64,000 nt of DNA, from the NCBI GenBank assembly GCA_005656395.1, contig SRSI01000071.1, forward strand, positions 558,001 to 622,000. Direction: 5' to 3'. The translations under genes were made by a program, and so were the position numbers. The DNA comes from Strongyloides papillosus (taxonomy: Eukaryota; Nematoda; Chromadorea; Rhabditida; Strongyloididae). Position 1 is the stretch's first letter. Every line of letters begins with the position of its first letter. A model generated the notes under the pieces. That model was not told where the DNA came from. It was given only the letters and a program-made list of their open reading frames with translations, and searched no databases. Positions 25,792 to 38,088 of this stretch are shown piece by piece.

Positions 25792-26867
25792 TTCTTAATT
25801 ATTAACTGAAAAAATTAAGAAATCAAATAAAAATTTAAAAGATAAGGGGTAGAAAGAAAAGAGAGGGCAAGTAGAAAATAAGATAAATGTTGTGATAGAA
25901 GAATAATGAAATTTTGATGAAGATACTAAAAAAGAGTCTCGCATAAAAATGAATATTATTATAAAAAACAGTAATTGCCTTAATTTGAATGATTTCCTCA
26001 AGGAATAATTGGATTGTCTTATGATTTATACAAAACAAAATTTATTAAACAAAAAAAAATATATTTTTTTATTACTTATCATTCTATGAATATTTTAAAA
26101 CAATACAAATATCTAATGATATATAAAAAAATATTCTTCTTATCATTTAATATTTGTTACACTTATCGTGGAGAAAGTGTGATTAATTAAAGAAATTAAA
26201 TTGGCCTTATGTATTTTTTATTACAACAAAATATCGGCACTTCCTCATGGTGAGGAATAAATAAAATAAAGTATTATCCAGTAATTTTCTACAAATGCAC
26301 ACAATTACAAACAAACATATAATTCTTTTGACATTAAATAAATTATTTAGTTAAATTAGTTGAAGAATTAAATGGATATATAAATAAATATAGATATATA
26401 ATTTATATGACAATGTTATTTTATTATACTTTATAAAAAAACATCTTAAACATAATATTTCATTTGTTTTGGTTTATAAAAAGGGCTAAAAATTAAACAA
26501 ATGAGGGAAAGAGTGTCTTTGAGTGAAAAAGTCAATTTTATGAATGTATTTAATTAAACATATAATAATTTGTATTTTCACTATAGTATAAATTTATAAT
26601 AAAAAAGATGTGTACTTTTGAATAAATATCATTTTCCATTAAAATGTAAAACATAATTTTGTGATAATACAAAAAACAAGTTACATTTTTTACTAATTAC
26701 CGGAAAACAAAACCTTTTTAATCATAACGATTCTAGATTTTATGCTTTTTTCCAAAAACTGATTTTTCAAAAGGAAAAATTTATGTTTTTGAAGGTTTTG
26801 AACTTTTAATAATTTTATTTACGAAAATCGTTTATTGTTTTATTGTATCTTAAGTAAAAAAAGTCTT

Positions 26868-27546
26868 TGCTAAAAATAAATATTGGTTTTAGTAGTTCAA
26901 TTTTTAAAATGTCATATAATTTATTTATATGTATATCTATAACTACATGATAAATTTCACTTTTTATATAAAATTGAGATCTATTTTTCAGTGATTTGGT
27001 TTTATTACCATTAAAATAAAAGTTCCCATAATTTTAAAAAGAAATTATGTCTAGATGCGATTTTCATATCGTTTTTATATAAGTTTAAACTCAAATATAT
27101 CATATTTAAAAATTGGCGGGGAAATTAATCCTTCTTTTTTCTTAAGGGTATAATGATTATAAAAATAAAGGATTTATATAACACAAATAAGATGAAAATT
27201 AAAAAATTTATATAATAAATATAAAATAACCAATTTACAGCCATAGTTAATAAACAATGATGGCTTTTTCATATCATATGAATTAACTCCCGACCAATGT
27301 TTCAAACGAATGAAAAATCGTTCTTCACTGATTCATTGGAATAGATAACCTATAAAGTGGATAGTATATAACATTGAATTAAAAGTTAATAATATGCAAC
27401 AATTGCATAGGATCTCTTCAATTAACGGAAAAAATGAAGTAACAAAACTTTTTACTAGTTCAGACAAAATAAAATAAACGTCTTAGAGGTTTTCATTCTG
27501 AAAACGTAGTTTCTTTATAAATTGAGTTTGATGTTTCATATTTAGT
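26868..27546 (+). repeat. dispersed repeat family, copy 2
   Basis: The closest relative is copy 1 (11520-12183), with 104 identical nt at 27071-27174 and clear similarity over about 650 nt with small indels. It sits in the gene desert. Ends are estimated by eye. Confidence 0.8.
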
Positions 27547-30500
27547 AAAAAATATTAATTCTTGAAAAGTTAAGGAATATTAATTAATTTGGCAGAATGC
27601 ATAGGCACAATTTAAAAACTAAATAAATAAATTATTTATAATTGTTAAAAGTAATAAAAAGTGAATAAGATATATATTAAATTAAAAAAATATTACTAAG
27701 TATAGAAAATAAAACAAAAATTGCATATATTATCTTTGGAAAGTACATATTTAAAGACTAATTCAAAGAAATGTCTATTACTTATTTACATTTTTTATTA
27801 ATATCTTATAATTACATAAATATATTATCATATAAAGATGTATTATTTGCCACATATAAAATTACTCTGGAGTAATTTAACGGGGATATATTTTTTTGTT
27901 GATAAAACACCATAGAGATCACATTATGAATATAAACTTTAGAAATACTAACATTATATATGATTAACTAACTATTTAAACATAATTCTTTTTAATTCAT
28001 ATTTTTCAAATGGCTTGAGAGTTATAAATTGCCTTCTCAATCACTATTTTTTTATCAATGTAAATTATGACCTAAAACTCTTTTTTAATTTTATTAAACT
28101 AAAATAAGAATTATTGTTTGAAATATTTATATTTTAAAATATCATTTATTTTCAATTTAAATCATCCTTCTGATATTAACATATTTAAAGTACCAATTTG
28201 CCCTCTTATAATAAACTGTTAAAGAAAAAATATGATAATTTAAAATAATCACAAACGATAATAAGAATATAATTTTTTTAATAAATATTTTAATGAGAAT
28301 AATCATCATATATTATATCATTACCATCATTTTTATTCACCATCTATTGTTTTATGACTAAAGAAATATACATAATGTTATTTCTACTAAGGTTGTGATG
28401 ACAATGATTATCTCATTCGTGGGATGTACCATTTTGAAACAATGGAATGATTAAGATTTTTTTTTTACAAAATTTTTATAAATGATAGTTTTAATGAACA
28501 GTGATGGCATATCTATACATATGAAATTTATTTCTGTGCCACTTTATCACTTTTATCATAAATTTATGATAATTTATCATTTTATCCCTCTCTTGCTCTC
28601 TCCTCGTTATCATCTTTCACTTTTACTTAAATTTTTATCAAATTTAAACAATATAGCCTTTTTATTTAAAAAAGTGAAATATTTTTGTGAGATTAATTAA
28701 TAATCATTTAAAATAAAAAAAGAAAAATATCTAAAATATTTTTTTTCAAGAAACACTTCTTCCTGATTAGAAAAATAGTAAATAAATTAATAAATATAAA
28801 GTAGTATTAGAGGTAGAATTGAGGAAGAGTATGTGATAAATATTAGATAAAAAGGAACAAATTTTTATTCTCAACTTTAAAAATATAACGATGGTATAAT
28901 TTCTATATTTATATATATAGGAAAATGATAAAAAATATTTTACATTACTCATATTTAAAGGAAAATATATTTGGAGATAAAGGAGGATGACATAATGGAC
29001 AAGAACAAGAGAAGGGTAAAAAGTGTCAAAATGAAGTAATTTTAAAAACTTAGCAAAAAAGTAAAAAAAGAGTAGATACAAATCTTTTTTAAAATATTAT
29101 ATATTTTTGATATTTTATTTATCCAGAAAAGGGATATCTTATCTTGTAAGATAGTATAATCACTCATTTTATGTCACAAGTAAAAAGAAACAATTCAAAA
29201 ATATTTCATATTTATTTGATATATTAAAATATTTAAAATAAAATATGTTTGTTATTTTATGATATAAATTTTGTATAAACTAATAAAATTGATAAACTAC
29301 AAAAATGTGAAATGTTTTGGAAATAAGAAAAAAGGGTGAAATTTATTTTTTTAGCAATATATAGCAATTTTGTTTTTATAGTTTATTATATCTTCATAAA
29401 ATTTAAAGTTTAAAATTTATTCTTGAAGTTTTCACTTTTTTCCTAAAATTGTATAACTAAATAAAATAATAAAAAATTTAAAATTAGTTTTTTTTGCTAC
29501 AAAATATGTATATATGTTGCTTAAATTGTGTTATAAAAAAAAATATAAATACCAATTGGTAAAAATGGAGTAAAAAGTAAAAAATTTTTTCTTTCAGTTC
29601 ATGAAGCATTGAGTATATAATTATACGTAAAAATTATATCTATAAAGAACTATTGATGATAAATAAAACCTATTATAGTTATAAGAGAAAAAAGAAAAAT
29701 GTGATTATTCACTTATTTGTTTTTTTTTTACCTTCTTGGATATTTATGAACTTTTTTATAGTAAAAAGAATTTAAACATGAAAAGATGGAATGAAAGGAT
29801 ATAATATATTATTGTAATATGATTAAAAATGAAAGCATTTTTTCACATTTCCTTTATTTACATTGTTTTTTCTCTCAAAATACTTTGATTAATTTTTTTC
29901 GCTTTATTTTTTTCTGAACAAAAAAGATTAAAAATTTTTATGACGTATAGAATAATAAGTTTTTTTATATATTTTAAAAATGAACAACATTTTTATAATA
30001 AGGAAATTATATCTAATTAAATTTATATATTATTACATGGGAAGATGGTAAATTTAGTGAGTTGAAAAGACCATATAATTTCCTTTTTTTATTAAATATT
30101 ATTGTAATCAAGTACATTGTTTTTATTTTCCTAAAATTACATTCTTCAAATTTAATAGATTTTAATGTTTTTTGATATCATTTAAGATGCATTTATAATA
30201 TATATGTTTAAATTAAATTGATAATTTAAATGTATGTACATACTCAAAATATGCAAATGAACGATATATCTTATTCAAGTTTGCGGGTTGTTAACATTTT
30301 TGTTTTTCTTCGATAATCTCTTTATTTCAACCCATAACTGTTATATTAGAATTAAAAGGCGTATATGGTGCATTTTTTTGTCAAATAATGCATCACTTCA
30401 AAATAAAATAACCTTAGGTTTTTATTGTAATTTTTACCACTTATTTAATGTTCTTAGATATTTGGCATTGTAAAAAAAAGTATTTAAAGTTCAGAAAGTG

Positions 30501-33500
30501 TGTTACAAAGTTACTTTTTGAAAAATTATATTCTTTTTACTATAATAAAGTGAGTAAAAAGAATGAGTCTTTAAAACATAATAAAAAAAGAAATGTCGTT
30601 AAAATTTTATTCTCTATGAAAAATAATGGGATAAAAAATTTTTACTATGAGATTTTTTGTTAATGCCATAAAAATTCTTAGGATATTTGGAAGCGAGAGA
30701 AAAGAAGAAAAAATTTACAAAACATCTGCTATGCAAAAAGCATTTTGATTGGAATCATTTAACATTGATCCAATTAGTTTTATATGTATCTCCTTTTTTT
30801 GTCATTTCTTATTTTAATACATAAAAATTGTAATTACTTATTTCTTTTTTTTACACTTTACAACAGATGGCTAAAAAGTTACCTTATTCATTTTTTTAAT
30901 TTGTTTGATTATAAATATTTAATTATCCTGTTTTTGGCTTTGTGTGGATGAAATTTCTAACTACAACCTTGGGTGAGTCATTAAAAACTAATCGTTGTAA
31001 AAAGGTAGATATATTTACTTATTATTGTAATGATATGTAATTGTTAAATGACAAAAACAATAACAAATATATTTAATTAATACCTCACAATCAATTTTAG
31101 TTCTAAAACATCAATTTATCTTATTTTTTGGCGTTTAAATAAAATGAATTGGTTTTAAACAGACATTTTATTATCTTGTTTTTTCTCTCTATTTTAATAG
31201 TCTATTTTTAATTAAATACTACTTACATAATATTAAAAATAACATTAATTTTACTTTAAAAACTTCATAATATATCATACACTTATTTAAATAACGTTTC
31301 TGCATCCTCCTTAATCCCTTGTAGTATCAGTTTTTCTCTAAACAATATAATAAATACATCAATACAGTAAATGAATTTTAGTGACGTATTTATTAATTTC
31401 TTTCTCCTACCAATTAATTTTAAATTAAACTGAACATCATTTGTATTACAAGTTGTAAAGTAATCAATTTATCTTTTTTACAAATGGTATAGAAATTTCT
31501 ACATCCTTCAACATCAAATAAAAATTAGTATGATAATTTATTTTCTGACAAAATACATATTTACACTCGTAATAATTTATGTGTTTTGAAAGAACAAATG
31601 TTTCTCAATTGAGATATCTAAAAAGATAATCTTCAAATATTTACAAAAAAACCATATCTTAATACGTTTTTTTTATCAAATTTTACACTTTCTTATCATT
31701 TTGTAAACAATATAACAAATAACCAAAGTGCAATTTTTATTGTTTAATAGGAAAATTTCTTTTCTTTTATCAGAGAGAAATAAGTCCTATATCTTACCAT
31801 TTTTGTAATAAAAAGATTATAGGTAAATGACAATTAAAGTGTTAAAATGTAATATGATAATCAAATGGAAAAAACATTAATTGATTAACCCGCCAAAAAA
31901 ACTATGATTTATTTGATATCAAAAATGTTTATATTCTAGTGTAAATTTTTAGTTCTTACCCATGTCTTTTTTTCACATTTAAATTAATGCATTCACTGTT
32001 TTAAAGATGATTTGTTTTGAAAATTTTCATATATTCATTATTAAAATCATTGTATATTATTTATTTTATAAATTTTTAAGTACGGTCAATCATTATAAGA
32101 TTCTTTATCTTTTATATATTTAATTAAAAGTATCTTTTTCGGAAAGATGAAAGATACTTTTTTGATATACATTTCTTTTGCCTTTTCTTAATCTTTGCCT
32201 TTTAATAGCCAATTTAATGGACATCTGTATAGGGGAAGAGTGAGATGAGGGGATATGTTAAAAAGATAGACGATCATAAGTGTTGATTTGGTGAAATGAT
32301 TAAATCAGGGAAGGATATTCAAGATGAAGAGGAGTAGAAATCCCTTTAATATATTTTGCAAAACAACAGGTTTATTGAATTGTGGAAAAATATAATAAAA
32401 TGTTATGTGTACAATTGTGGAAGGAGTAAATTATTATGTTATGTGTTAGAATGATGTTTTTAATGAATGGTTAATGGTAACTATGTAAGATAAATACACA
32501 ATAATCATAATTATTTTATTGTTTTTATTTTTATATATGGTCAACTTCTGGTCAATTGTATGTATAATTAATCTCTGTGTATTTTAATACCTATACATCG
32601 CATTGTTAGAAGATTAATGTTATGACTTTCCTACAAATCCTGTTACCCATCCAATTGTTACATAATTTATGACTTCAAAACTATATATTTTAGGATTATA
32701 TAGAATTAATGTATCTTTTAACATTTTTTTTAGCCATTCCTTTAAATTAGCTGTTACATTAATGTAATAGGAGATAAGACTATATTTTAACACTAATTGT
32801 TTATTTTAAATACGACACTTATATTTGTAATGGTATTTTATATTAAAATATATGCTAAAATATTATTTTATTGGGCAGACATTGAATTTGAGATTTTATC
32901 AGAAAGTACTTTTATCAAATACAAATCGCTTCTAAACTCGTTTACAAATGATTAATTTAGATAATCTTTTAATCATTCATATTACTTTTGTATAATAGTA
33001 GAAATACACATATAGACAGAGGCTGAAAACCTTCTTCTTAAAATTTTATTTTCAATTATACGGCGAGACAGTGTGCCATGATCGATACATTATTTTATTT
33101 TTGTAACCGTCAATTTGTTAAAAAAATAGAAATTATTTTCCCATCACAAAATAAAATATTTAATTATATAGGGTATTATAAATTTTGTTATTTGCCATTA
33201 TTTTAAATGTTTACATCTATGTTTGACGTTTTTATTAACATGAATTTATATAAATTGTTGTATATCCACATCCAAAAGATAGTAATAGTTTTAGTTAACA
33301 CGTTAAGTTGCCATATAATAAATGTTTGGATCTTTAAAATTTTTATTATTTCATTTACAAACATAAAACTATCGTTTAATTATTATTTACTTTTAGATAA
33401 ACTTGTATATATTATAATTAAGCAATCATTCATTATTATCTTCAAAATTATTTAGTAAAATTCAAGGCCAAAAAATATAAACCACCTTTAAATGCCATCC

Positions 33501-35464
33501 TCATTTATTTATTTTACCTTAAAAATTAATTTCAATACAGTAATTTTAAAAATATAACTAGCTATATTTTAATTAACTATAAAATGGCTAGAAAGTATTT
33601 TAAAATTTTTTATAGATATTAAAATGACATCCACTTAAAATTATAATGCTTTCAACCCTATCAAATGGACAAAGGAATCTATTTATGTATAAATAAAATA
33701 ATATTACAACACCTTTGTTCTTTATACTATTTGCGGCACTACTCGAAATCTTGTCTTTGTCTTAAAATTTCTCTCAATAGACTTTTTATATACCATTCTT
33801 TATTAATTAATTAAAATTTCTTTTAATAGAAATATGTCTAATCATTGTATGTAACATCCTGAGAGTTTTTATTAAAATGATCAAAAAAGAATAAATGGAA
33901 AACAAAAGATTTGCTAATATTTCTACTATCCTCCTTTTTACTTCTAATATATTTAAATTTATCCTGCTGTTTTAAATAACGTTATATTGTGTACCAAAAA
34001 ATTGATTAAAAATTTATTTGCCTTCTTCATTGTCCAGTTAATGCTTCTAAAACATCTGCTGTATATATATTTTATAAATTGTATATAAAAAAGGAAATTG
34101 TATAGAAAGAATTACTGATTTACTGATACATTTAAACATTGATACTTCAAAAGGTTAATTACGTATTCCTAATGGTAATTTATCTTTTGAAATCAAATTA
34201 TACTTTAAATTTATGTAAATATAAATGTTAATTTTTGTTTTTACAATCTCATGAGAAAATAATCTTTTATTATTCTATTTCCTTTGTTGATGTTAAAAAA
34301 TCTTTTTATCGTGATTGTGTAATTATTTTAATCATCTTAAAAATGCTTTCCTTTTCTCCATTATTTTTTTGTGTTATTGTTATATGTTTAAATAATATTT
34401 CTAATTCCTTGTTATATTTAAAATTCTCATAATGATAGTAAAATTAATAATTTTTTCGTTCTTCAATGAACAATAGGGAAACGGCATCAATCATTTTTGG
34501 AATGGAAAACTGTTAAATTTTTATAAAACATATGGTTGATGGACATTTGCATAGATCTTCTTTTTTTATTGTATTTTTGTAATCGGTATGATAAAAGTAT
34601 GAAATATTTGATATAAATATAAAACCTTTAATTATATTTCTTTTTCAATAAAAATATACATCTGCTCAAACTGTTATTATTATTTATAGTATTTGTAACT
34701 ATTTTACATATTCTTTCTTCCTTATAATCAAACAATTTTATGTATATATATATATAAATTATTAAAAAGTCATTAACTTTTCCACCCATCAATCATGTTA
34801 CATAACACCTAACTTGCTAATGAAGTGTGTAAACATTTTGAGCTAATCATTTTCTTTTGTTTTCCACGAAAGACAATACCTTTTTACTTGTAACTCTTCA
34901 AAATTACCTTTTATGTACATAAAATGATTTATAATAAGAAGCCGAAATCATTATATTATTTTTTTCAATATAACTTGACACTTCCTTACTTTTATTTATT
35001 CTTTTTTCTTCACTTGACCTATTATTATAGTATCGAGAATGATTATTTTAATAGGTTACCTCATAAATTGGAAACCCCATAATCATAACAGTTTAAAACT
35101 TGGAAACAAATTATATAGAAATAAATGTATTTTCATATTAAATTTCATATCCATTTTTTACATACATCTATTAAATATCCCTCATTTGCCATCTCTAACT
35201 CTATATTCTTTATCTTACGTTTTCTCATACAGTAGTAGTAATATGAGTCTAATCCTATATTGACCCGCTATAAAGAGAAGAAAGATACAACAGAATATAA
35301 ATAAAAAACCTTTCACTATGTTTATATTGTATATATCCTGAAACTAATGAGACGGTGGCCCTTTTGTATACTTCTATATTTCATTGTCATAATATACATA
35401 TAGTAATAATAATAATCTACCCCCATCTGTGATATTACTACTATCTCTTACTCATTTCTCCTAA

Positions 35465-35472
35465 GCGGGAAA
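35465..35472 (-). promoter_or_regulatory. E2F-like site TTTCCCGC
   Basis: The plus strand reads GCGGGAAA, whose complement TTTCCCGC is a consensus E2F/DP site. It lies about 300 bp upstream of a gene whose protein has cell-cycle degron motifs. GC-rich octamers are rare in this AT-rich sequence, which adds some weight, but it is one motif. Confidence 0.4.
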
Positions 35473-35508
35473 GAAATTGTTATTAAAAAAAGTACAAATA
35501 AAGTCCTG

Positions 35509-35524
35509 ACCTGCTATGGCAGGT
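35509..35524. promoter_or_regulatory. inverted repeat ACCTGC-TATG-GCAGGT
   Basis: Perfect 6-bp arms around a 4-bp spacer, about 250 bp upstream of the 35773 ATG. It could be a dimeric DNA-binding site; there is no known match. Confidence 0.3.
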
Positions 35525-35772
35525 TAGCTGACTAAGATTTTTTGTCTATGCCATCATTTGGGTTTTAACTATCTATTCTATGTATGATGCTTGATAAGGA
35601 AATCATAAATCAATATAAAAATAATACTAATCTAATCAATGTTCTTTTTTCTTTAAATCTTTTTTATTATTGAATTGATCTTTTTTTAATAGTACATTAT
35701 TATGTTAATTTTTTTAGGCATTTCATTGGAAAAAATTGTGACAAAAAAAGTAGAAGGTTAAATTAAGGAAGA

Positions 35773-37032
35773 ATGAAACGGTCACAAAGTGAACTGCCCT
35801 CTCACCATGAACATATCTCAAAGGTTCGTTGTCAACGGCCTTCAGTTGGTAGATTATCCTTAGGACAAGAAAATAGTCAAACTTTCAATACATCGTTTAG
35901 TACAACAAAATCATCAGTGTTCAATGATTCGGGTTACTCTACATCCTCTCTCACTGACTTATCTCCGATGAAATCACCAATAAATTATAAAAAATTAGCT
36001 ATTAATAATTTTTCACCCCTCAATACACCTAAATTCAATGGTTACTCAAGTGAAAATGAATCACCGTATCCAAAGAAGGAGGAGGTTATCAGTAAAAAAA
36101 AGATTGGGAGAAACCTATTTCCTGGTGATGATATTAGGATAAATGATAAGGAAAATAGTTTTTTTGATGATAGGATCCTTTTTAAAAGGAATGGAAATAA
36201 TCATAATAACATATCATCACTAACAACACATGCCAACTCAAATAATAGAACTCCTACCTCACGTTATCATAATAATTTTTTATCGAATGATATTTTAAAT
36301 AATACGTTTGAATTTGATAGAAGCGTCTTGTCACCAGATACCTTTCTCCAAACTTTTGATGAAGAACAGAGGATATTAAGAGGACTAGGTATTATCACCA
36401 ATGATTCTGATTACGCATTTTTCAATGACTCCAAAATGTTCCCTTGTGGCGATGATGTATTTTCTACTGTTAGTAAAAATAATAGTGAAGATACTGATAT
36501 TCCATCACCAATAAAAAGGTTTATAGAGGAGGAGAAGAGAGTTATGGAGAAGAGAAACAAAATGTATAAAAATTATCTAACAATAGAGGATGAAGCTAAA
36601 CATCTAATAGATATAAGTTGTTGTAAAAATTATCATGATGTCAAATTATTTCAAAAGAAAGCATTTCATTTGGCATTTAGAAGTGAAAACCCTGATATGA
36701 CATTGTACAATCAAATAAAATGTCGTAAATTTAATATTCTAAGGGAAAAAGATAGAATGAGGCAGGTGGTAAATGAGAAAAAGTATCACGAAGAGAAATC
36801 TAGAGATGAAGCTGATAAGGCTAAAGAAATATCAAAAGAAATGACATCATTCCTTCAATTGGCACGTTCTAGTGGTAAAAAACTATTTTCAGATAGTTTT
36901 ATTAAATATTGTTTTTCTAATACAGCAGAAAAGAAAGGTACATCTAAAAAGACTAATCAATATGTAGCTACCTATGGAAATGGTTATAATACCAATAATA
37001 TTCCTTATAGATCTTTCGCAAAACAAAGATAA
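35773..37032 (+). CDS. unrecognised protein with DSGxxS degron, KEN box and many SP/TP sites
   Basis: A single-exon gene for 419 residues, family not recognised. The N-terminal half is Ser/Asn-rich and disordered-looking, with NDSGYSTSS at residues 51-59, a match to the beta-TrCP phosphodegron DSGxxS. It also has clustered proline-directed sites (SP at 64, 68, 81, 97; TP at 85), a KEN box at 126-128 (INDKENSFF), and an RxxL candidate D-box (RSVLSPDTF). The C-terminal part is Lys/Glu-rich and helical (EEEKRVMEKRNKMYK; REKDRMRQVVNEKKYHEEK), possibly coiled coil. This combination suggests a CDK substrate destroyed by SCF and/or APC/C, consistent with the upstream E2F-like site. That function is inference from short motifs. 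The acceptor-like TTTTTTTAG 55 nt upstream marks the likely 5' end. Confidence 0.75.
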   Translation: MKRSQSELPSHHEHISKVRCQRPSVGRLSLGQENSQTFNTSFSTTKSSVFNDSGYSTSSLTDLSPMKSPINYKKLAINNFSPLNTPKFNGYSSENESPYPKKEEVISKKKIGRNLFPGDDIRINDKENSFFDDRILFKRNGNNHNNISSLTTHANSNNRTPTSRYHNNFLSNDILNNTFEFDRSVLSPDTFLQTFDEEQRILRGLGIITNDSDYAFFNDSKMFPCGDDVFSTVSKNNSEDTDIPSPIKRFIEEEKRVMEKRNKMYKNYLTIEDEAKHLIDISCCKNYHDVKLFQKKAFHLAFRSENPDMTLYNQIKCRKFNILREKDRMRQVVNEKKYHEEKSRDEADKAKEISKEMTSFLQLARSSGKKLFSDSFIKYCFSNTAEKKGTSKKTNQYVATYGNGYNTNNIPYRSFAKQR

Positions 37033-38088
37033 AATTATTTATATTATATAATAGATAAGAAAGTGATAGATGAAGAAAAATATTATTATTACTTTATGGT
37101 AGTAATTTGTTTTAACGGGATTGTGAAAAAAATGATTTGTAAATTTTTATCATATTAATAATTGTTTAGTTACTTCAATAATTTTTTTTAAAAAAAGGAT
37201 ACTGCAAAAAGATAATTATATGACATTTTATTATGATAACCTTTTTTATTGGATAAATTAATTAATATTGATTTATGAAAGAAATTATATTAGTTTTCTA
37301 AATAATAAAATTTGGCTTTAGTAATACATTTTGTTCAATAATTGAAATTTGTTTATATGTTCATTTTATTGATAAAAAATATATGTGATTATGTAGAGTG
37401 AAATCTAAATCTTTTTAATCAGTAATTTGGTTTTATCATTTTAAAATAAATTATGTTTAGAAGTGATTTTTTGATCGTTTTTACATAAGTTTAAACTTAA
37501 ATGTATTGTATTTAATAATTTGAATTAAAATGAATCCTTTTATTTTTCTCAAAAGTATAATGATTAAAAAGAAAAGGATCATTTAACACAACTAAGATGA
37601 CAATTAAAAAATATATGCTAAATATAAAAAAATCAATTTACGGTTATTGTCAATAAAGGATGATACCTTTCTTCATGCCATATGAATTGACTCCAGATCA
37701 ATGTTTAAAACGAATGAAAAATGTTCTTCACTGATTCATCGGAATGGACAGCCCATAAATTGGAAAAGTCTACTGAATTGAATAGAATGTAAGTATTATA
37801 GGGCAATCTGTAAGGTATGCCTAATTTGTGATACAAGTATAACAGTATATTTGTTTTAGATTTGGTAACCTAAAGTATACCTTTGGAGTAGAAAATTTTA
37901 AAAAAACTGTAGTATCTTTTTACACTGAGTATATTGAGTCGTAATTTGAAGAACTAATATTAATTTTGACTAAATATTAACATTTTAAATTCATTTTGTT
38001 AATCAAAACTTATTTTTAACAGCCAAATACATTTTTTAAGTGTTAATATTTATTATCATTATAAAAAAAATATAACAAAAGATATTTT
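37033..38088. other. convergent intergenic region with repeat copy 3
   Basis: Lies between the 3' ends of the plus-strand 35773 gene and the minus-strand nicotinamidase. It holds repeat copy 3 and 3' UTRs. No gene seen. Confidence 0.5.
37300..37790 (+). repeat. dispersed repeat family, copy 3 (most diverged)
   Basis: Shares ordered blocks with copies 1 and 2: AGTAATTTGGTTTTATC, ACATAAGTTTAAACT, ACACAACTAAGATGA, CATATGAATTGACTCC, TTCTTCACTGATTCAT and a GACAGCCCATAAATTGG block. It lacks the GGCGGGGA island and the distal 150-200 nt present in the other two. Confidence 0.7.

Larger units (their letters stand above)
25792..35772. other. 10-kb gene desert
   Basis: No gene with family resemblance or convincing splice structure is seen in almost 10 kb. 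Frames at 28482-28700, 28767-29081, 30288-30663, 33207-33455 and 34235-34432 have AT-noise composition. The region contains repeat copy 2 (26868-27546) and, at its right end, an E2F-like site and a small inverted repeat upstream of the 35773 gene. An AG acceptor (TTTTTTTAG) ends at 35717, 55 nt before that gene's ATG. Confidence 0.5.

Noticed and set aside
28482..30663. Several 60-104-codon frames in the gene desert
   Set aside because: Composition is Phe/Leu/Ile/Tyr/Lys typical of translated AT-rich DNA, with no splice context, domain or family resemblance.
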